Assembly: GCA_004296955.1 (NCBI GenBank)
Contig: SCVB01000042.1
Location: 102,692 to 166,691, forward strand
DNA: 64,000 nt
Direction of reading: 5' to 3'
From: Brevundimonas sp.
Lineage (GTDB): Bacteria; Pseudomonadota; Alphaproteobacteria; Caulobacterales; Caulobacteraceae
Shown: piece by piece, positions 60,450 to 64,000 of the stretch
Layout of the letters: every line of letters starts with the position of its first letter
Position numbering within the stretch: the first letter of the stretch is position 1
Position numbers and translations under genes: made by a program
The notes under the pieces: generated by a model
What the model saw: only the letters and a program-made list of their open reading frames with translations
Told to the model about the DNA's origin: nothing
Databases searched by the model: none

Positions 60450-61754
60450 TCAGTCCAGCCGCAGGCGAGAGATCAGGGCCGGGGCCGGTTCGGGCGTCGT
60501 CAGCGCCCCCTCCCCATCGAAATCGCTCCACTGCGACCGTGATACGAACACCAGTTCGCCCTCGTGGACCAGACCCGTCGTCGGTTCATCGATCTGCGGC
60601 AGGTTGGCGGCGAGGACCTCGACGGTCTCGATCCGGGTCCAGCCGGCGTCCGGCGTCAGCTTCAACACGCGCTGGGGGGCCGTCCCGTTCTGCAGCCCAT
60701 AGAGAAACCGGCCGTCGGAGATCAGGCCGTCGATGCCGATCAGGCTGGCGTTGGCGGGGGCCTCGAGGCGCCGCGCCGCGCCGCTCGTCCGATCCACTCG
60801 CCACAGCCCTGACGAATAGTCCGCGGCGATCAGGGCGGCCCCGTCCGGGGTGGCTGCGAGCCCCTGCGGCGACCGCAGCGTCCCGGCGGGCAGCAGGACC
60901 TCCATGGGCCCGCCGTCCGCACGGACCACGAGAATCTCGCCGCCCCCTGAATCCGAGACATAGGCCTCGCCGTTCGTCGCCAGCAGCACGTCGCCCAGAG
61001 CCCGTTCGGCCGGACCGGCCGGCGGGTCGAACCAGGCCTCGATGCGTCCGCTCTCCAGCGCGACCCGGACCAGGGCCGTCTTCGGCAGGACCGCATCGGC
61101 GCCGGCGGCATGGACCGCGGGCGGCAGGGGCGCGATGGCGGCCCACAGCAAGCCGCGTCCCGGATCAATCGCCATCCCCAGCACCCCGCCGGTTTCGGGC
61201 GGCGCCTTCAGGAACGGCGTGACCTGGCCGGCGTCGTCCACGGCCACGATGGTGCGGTCCGCGATCTGCGATACCAGCCAGCGATTGCGGGCGGCGTCCC
61301 GCACCACGGCCTCGCTCAGATGGGGGGCGGCGAGCGCGAACAACGGCGCCAGCCGGTCGGCGCCGACCGAGGCGCGATTGGCCGCCAGGGCGTCCGCAAC
61401 CTCGGCGAAGCCCGGCTGCCCGGCCAGGGTCGACAGGGTCCGGTCGGCGGCCGGATCGGCCACGAGACCCGTTGCGGCGTAGCGGCGCAGCAGCACCATC
61501 GCCTCGGCCGGCTGGCCCGCGCCGGCCGCCAGCCGCGCCCGCATCAGCATCAGGCCGGGATGGTTCGGTATCAGGGCGTCCGCCTCGGCCAGACGGGCCG
61601 ATGCGGTGGCCAGGTCGTCCGCATTCGCCGCCGCCACGCCCTCGGCCCGCAGGCGAAGGAAGGCGGCGACGTCCGTTTCCGGGGCGTCCTGCGTCAGGCC
61701 CGGCGAGGCTCCGGCCAGAAAGCTGGCGAATACAACGGCCGCGGCGATGCGCAT
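60450..61754 (-). CDS. Secreted beta-propeller (SMP-30/NHL-like) hypothetical protein
   Basis: The 434-residue protein has a signal peptide ('FLAGASPGLTQ'), an N-terminal helical region of ~130 residues resembling TPR repeats ('DADALIPNHPGLMLMRARLA'), and a C-terminal propeller with repeats such as 'GEAYVSDSGGGEILVV' and 'PQGLAATPDGAALIAADYSSGLW' (in pieces). It may be a lactonase-like or scaffold protein; no catalytic set is certain. It follows the pirin gene's upstream side with 12 bp between. Confidence 0.75.
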   Translation of the reverse strand: MRIAAAVVFASFLAGASPGLTQDAPETDVAAFLRLRAEGVAAANADDLATASARLAEADALIPNHPGLMLMRARLAAGAGQPAEAMVLLRRYAATGLVADPAADRTLSTLAGQPGFAEVADALAANRASVGADRLAPLFALAAPHLSEAVVRDAARNRWLVSQIADRTIVAVDDAGQVTPFLKAPPETGGVLGMAIDPGRGLLWAAIAPLPPAVHAAGADAVLPKTALVRVALESGRIEAWFDPPAGPAERALGDVLLATNGEAYVSDSGGGEILVVRADGGPMEVLLPAGTLRSPQGLAATPDGAALIAADYSSGLWRVDRTSGAARRLEAPANASLIGIDGLISDGRFLYGLQNGTAPQRVLKLTPDAGWTRIETVEVLAANLPQIDEPTTGLVHEGELVFVSRSQWSDFDGEGALTTPEPAPALISRLRLD

Positions 61755-61826
61755 GACGATCCCTCCCGAGGTTCGTCGCGACTATCCGCCCGACCGCTCC
61801 GGCGGCCAAGTCAAGGATCGGTAATG

Positions 61827-62315
61827 TCAGCCGACGTGCGGGGTGATGATGCCCAGCGGCAGGGCGGTCACATTCTTCACCCCGCGGGTGACGATGTGGC
61901 TCTCGCAGTCCGAGACGATGCCGAGGCTGAGCAGCTTGTGGCGCAGGAACTGGTCGAAGGCGTGCATGTCCGAGGTGATGATGCGCAGCACATAGTCCTC
62001 GCGGCCGGTGATGGTGGCGCACTGCACCACCTCGGGCCACTGGGCCACCGCGGCCTCGAAGGCGTCGAGGTTCTCGGTCGAGGGCAGGCTCAGCTTGACG
62101 ATGGCGTAGACCTCGAAATCCAGGCCCAGCTTGGTCGCGTCCAGCAGGGTCACCCGCTTGCGGATGAAGCCCGTATCCTCCAGTCTCTTGATGCGCCGCC
62201 AGCACGGCGAGGCCGACAGTCCGACCCGGTCCGCAACCTCGGCCACCGACAATCCGGCGTCCTGCTGCAGGATGTCCAGAATTCGGGCGTCGACGGGATC
62301 CAGATCGTCAGCCAA
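61827..62315 (-). CDS. Lrp/AsnC-family regulator (probable BkdR)
   Basis: The 162-residue protein has an N-terminal HTH ('LSVAEVADRVGLSASPCWRRIKRLE') and a C-terminal ligand-binding RAM domain. TTG at 62315 is preceded by AGGAGA seven bases away, so I prefer it to the ATG at 62366. It lies divergent from the branched-chain 2-oxoacid dehydrogenase genes, the classical arrangement of BkdR, which senses branched-chain amino acids and activates bkd. Confidence 0.9.
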   Translation of the reverse strand: MADDLDPVDARILDILQQDAGLSVAEVADRVGLSASPCWRRIKRLEDTGFIRKRVTLLDATKLGLDFEVYAIVKLSLPSTENLDAFEAAVAQWPEVVQCATITGREDYVLRIITSDMHAFDQFLRHKLLSLGIVSDCESHIVTRGVKNVTALPLGIITPHVG

Positions 62316-62460
62316 GGCGTTTCTCCTGATCGTGCTATGACGCAATAAAATACCTCCGATCGGCACAGTGCAAGGTCAAATTCAGGCGAGCCTTGCCTGG
62401 GAGAGCGTGCTAAATCGCAGCCGAGGAAACGCGGTCGGACCAACCGAACGGCAGGACGGA

Positions 62461-63696
62461 ATGAAGAAGCCCAATAGCCAAGCCTTGTCTTTGCGCGTGC
62501 CGGAGCCTTCGGGCCGGCCCGGAGACCCGACAGACTTCAGCCATCTGAAGCTGGACCCCGCCGGCGCGGTGGAGCGTCCGGAGGTCTCGACCACCCCGTT
62601 CGACATGCGCGACCACGCCTTCCGCCTGGTCCGCGTGCTGGACGACGACGGCAAGGCCGTCGGCCCCTGGGATCCCCGGCTCGACGCCGACACCCTGCGG
62701 CGCGGCCTCAAGGCCATGATCCTGACCCGCGCCTTCGACGACCGGATGCATCGCGCCCACCGTCAGGGCAAGACCAGCTTCTATATGAAGTGCACGGGTG
62801 AAGAGGCCATCGCCGTCGCCCAGGGCATGATCCTGAGCCGCGAGGACATGGGCTTCCCCACCTACCGTCAGCAGGGCCTTCTGATCGCGCGCGGCTATCC
62901 GCTCGCGACCATGATGAACCAGATCTATTCCAACGCCTCCGACCCGATCAAAGGCCGCCAACTGCCGATCATGTATTCGGCCAAGGACTACGGCTTCTTC
63001 ACCATCAGCGGCAATCTCGGCACCCAGGTGCCCCAGGCCGTCGGCTGGGCCATGGCCTCGGCCTACAAGGGCGACGACAAGATCGCCATCACCTGGATCG
63101 GCGACGGCGCCACCGCCGAGGGCGACTTCCACAACGCCCTGACCTTCGCCTCCGTCTACCGCGCCCCGGTGATCCTCAACATCGTCAACAACCAGTGGGC
63201 CATCTCGTCCTTCATGGGCATCGCCGGCGGGCTCGAGACCACCTTCGCCTCCAAGGCCATCGGCTACGGCCTGCCGGCCCTGCGCGTCGACGGCAATGAC
63301 TTCCTCGCCGTCTGGGCCGCGACCCAGTGGGCCGAGGAGCGCGCCCGCTCCAACCAGGGCGCGACGGTGATCGAACTGTTCACCTACCGCGGCGCCCCGC
63401 ACTCGACCTCGGACGATCCCAGCCGCTACCGCCCCGCCGACGAGCACGACAAATGGCCGCTCGGCGACCCGATCGCCCGCCTGAAACAGCACCTGATCGC
63501 CCTCGGCGAATGGTCCGACGAGCAGCAGACCGAGGCGGAGGCCGAGGCCGTCGACCAGGTCCGCGCCGCCGGCAAGGAGTCCGAGGCCATCGGCACCCTC
63601 GGCCAGTCGCGCCCCTCGGTGAAGACCATGTTCGAGGAGGTTTATGCGACCGAGGACTGGCGCCTCGTCGAACAGCGCCGCGAGGTGGGGGTCTGA
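62461..63696 (+). CDS. bkdA1: Branched-chain 2-oxoacid dehydrogenase E1 alpha subunit
   Basis: The 411-residue protein has the thiamine-diphosphate motif 'GDGATAEGDFHNAL' followed by 'NIVNNQWAIS' (GDG...NN), and 'FPTYRQQGLLIARG' and 'YRGAPHSTSDDPSRYR', typical of 2-oxoisovalerate dehydrogenase E1 alpha. It decarboxylates 2-oxo acids from Val, Leu and Ile. AGGA lies upstream of ATG 62461; a start at 62368 would reach into the divergent promoter. Confidence 0.95.
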   Translation: MKKPNSQALSLRVPEPSGRPGDPTDFSHLKLDPAGAVERPEVSTTPFDMRDHAFRLVRVLDDDGKAVGPWDPRLDADTLRRGLKAMILTRAFDDRMHRAHRQGKTSFYMKCTGEEAIAVAQGMILSREDMGFPTYRQQGLLIARGYPLATMMNQIYSNASDPIKGRQLPIMYSAKDYGFFTISGNLGTQVPQAVGWAMASAYKGDDKIAITWIGDGATAEGDFHNALTFASVYRAPVILNIVNNQWAISSFMGIAGGLETTFASKAIGYGLPALRVDGNDFLAVWAATQWAEERARSNQGATVIELFTYRGAPHSTSDDPSRYRPADEHDKWPLGDPIARLKQHLIALGEWSDEQQTEAEAEAVDQVRAAGKESEAIGTLGQSRPSVKTMFEEVYATEDWRLVEQRREVGV

Positions 63697-63698
63697 CC

Positions 63699-64000
63699 AT
63701 GAGCGAACAAACCACCTTCACCGAATCCGACCGCACCGACGGCATCGAGCCCGACATGGTCGACCAGAACCACGCTCCGAAGTCGGAGGCGCCGGCCAAC
63801 GGCGTCATGCCGATGAACATGATCCAGGCGCTGAACTCGGCCCTGCACGTCAAGATGGCCGAGGACCCGAACGTCCTCAGCTTCGGCGAGGACGCCGGCT
63901 ATTTCGGCGGCGTCTTCCGCGTCACCGACCAGCTGCAGCAGAAGCACGGCCTGACCCGCAGCTTCGACGCCCCGATCAGCGAATGCGGCATCGTCGCCGC
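63699..64000 (+). CDS. bkdA2: Branched-chain 2-oxoacid dehydrogenase E1 beta subunit, 5' part (runs off window)
   Basis: The first 100 residues are visible, starting two bases after the E1 alpha stop. After a polar N-terminal tail come 'MNMIQALNSALHVKM', 'SFGEDAGYFGGVFRVT' and 'FDAPISECGIV', the E1-beta signature. It forms the alpha2-beta2 E1 with its neighbour. E2 (and perhaps E3) genes are expected beyond the window. Confidence 0.95.
   Translation, partial: MSEQTTFTESDRTDGIEPDMVDQNHAPKSEAPANGVMPMNMIQALNSALHVKMAEDPNVLSFGEDAGYFGGVFRVTDQLQQKHGLTRSFDAPISECGIVA

Noticed and set aside
1-64000. CRISPR array, rRNA genes or prophage structural genes
   Set aside because: No regularly spaced repeats, no rRNA sequence and no capsid, tail or portal-like proteins were seen.

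Overview
The window is high-G+C alphaproteobacterial chromosome, most likely a Caulobacterales member such as Brevundimonas. This rests on the overall gene style, TonB receptor/esterase clusters, the rpmH-rnpA-yidC-engB order and widely separated nrdA and nrdB. It is inferred from gene content, not from a database match.

Layout. (1) 1-8174: a plus-strand gene train. It starts with the 3' part of a TonB-dependent receptor and continues with a serine beta-lactamase-fold hydrolase, an alpha/beta hydrolase, a GPH-type MFS transporter, an SDR dehydrogenase and a type-B carboxylesterase. It looks like an uptake-and-degradation unit for an ester-containing compound. (2) 8361-33821: a ~25.5 kb integrative mobilizable element in a tRNA-Arg(ACG) gene, bounded by an identical 47-bp direct repeat, with a tyrosine integrase, a DUF3363/VirD2-like relaxase and an excisionase-like HTH protein but no type IV secretion genes. 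(3) 34039-52913: core genes, including ggt, an LpxR-like protein, nrdA, a PAP2 phosphatase, a yybP-ykoY-type riboswitch with a GDT1/TMEM165 exporter, a hybrid histidine kinase, nrdB and a cytochrome b/molybdopterin oxidoreductase pair. (4) 53033-56039: rpmH, rnpA, yidC, engB. (5) 56080-64000: assorted hydrolases, an LLM oxidoreductase, pirin, and an Lrp-type regulator divergent from branched-chain 2-oxoacid dehydrogenase E1 genes that run off the window.

The island's cargo is dense in defence-type genes: a Fic protein; an NYN nuclease coupled to a TM0106-type nuclease-helicase; an XRE/ImmA/ExoI-like run; a complete type I restriction-modification system (hsdR, hsdM, hsdS) followed by a TIGR04141-type protein; and DUF7662/DUF6880-like genes at the right end.

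The most interesting unit is a three-gene minus-strand operon at 22261-19820. It encodes a 60-residue protein built of x-x-Pro triplets and ending in glycine, a fused E2-E1 ubiquitin-transfer-like enzyme, and a JAMM/JAB peptidase. The genes are translationally coupled (TGA-C-ATG, then ATGA). The enzyme pair resembles Cap2/Cap3 of type II CBASS, but no CD-NTase or CBASS effector is present. I propose a stand-alone protein-conjugation module in which the proline-rich peptide is the modifier or the target. This is inference from sequence only.
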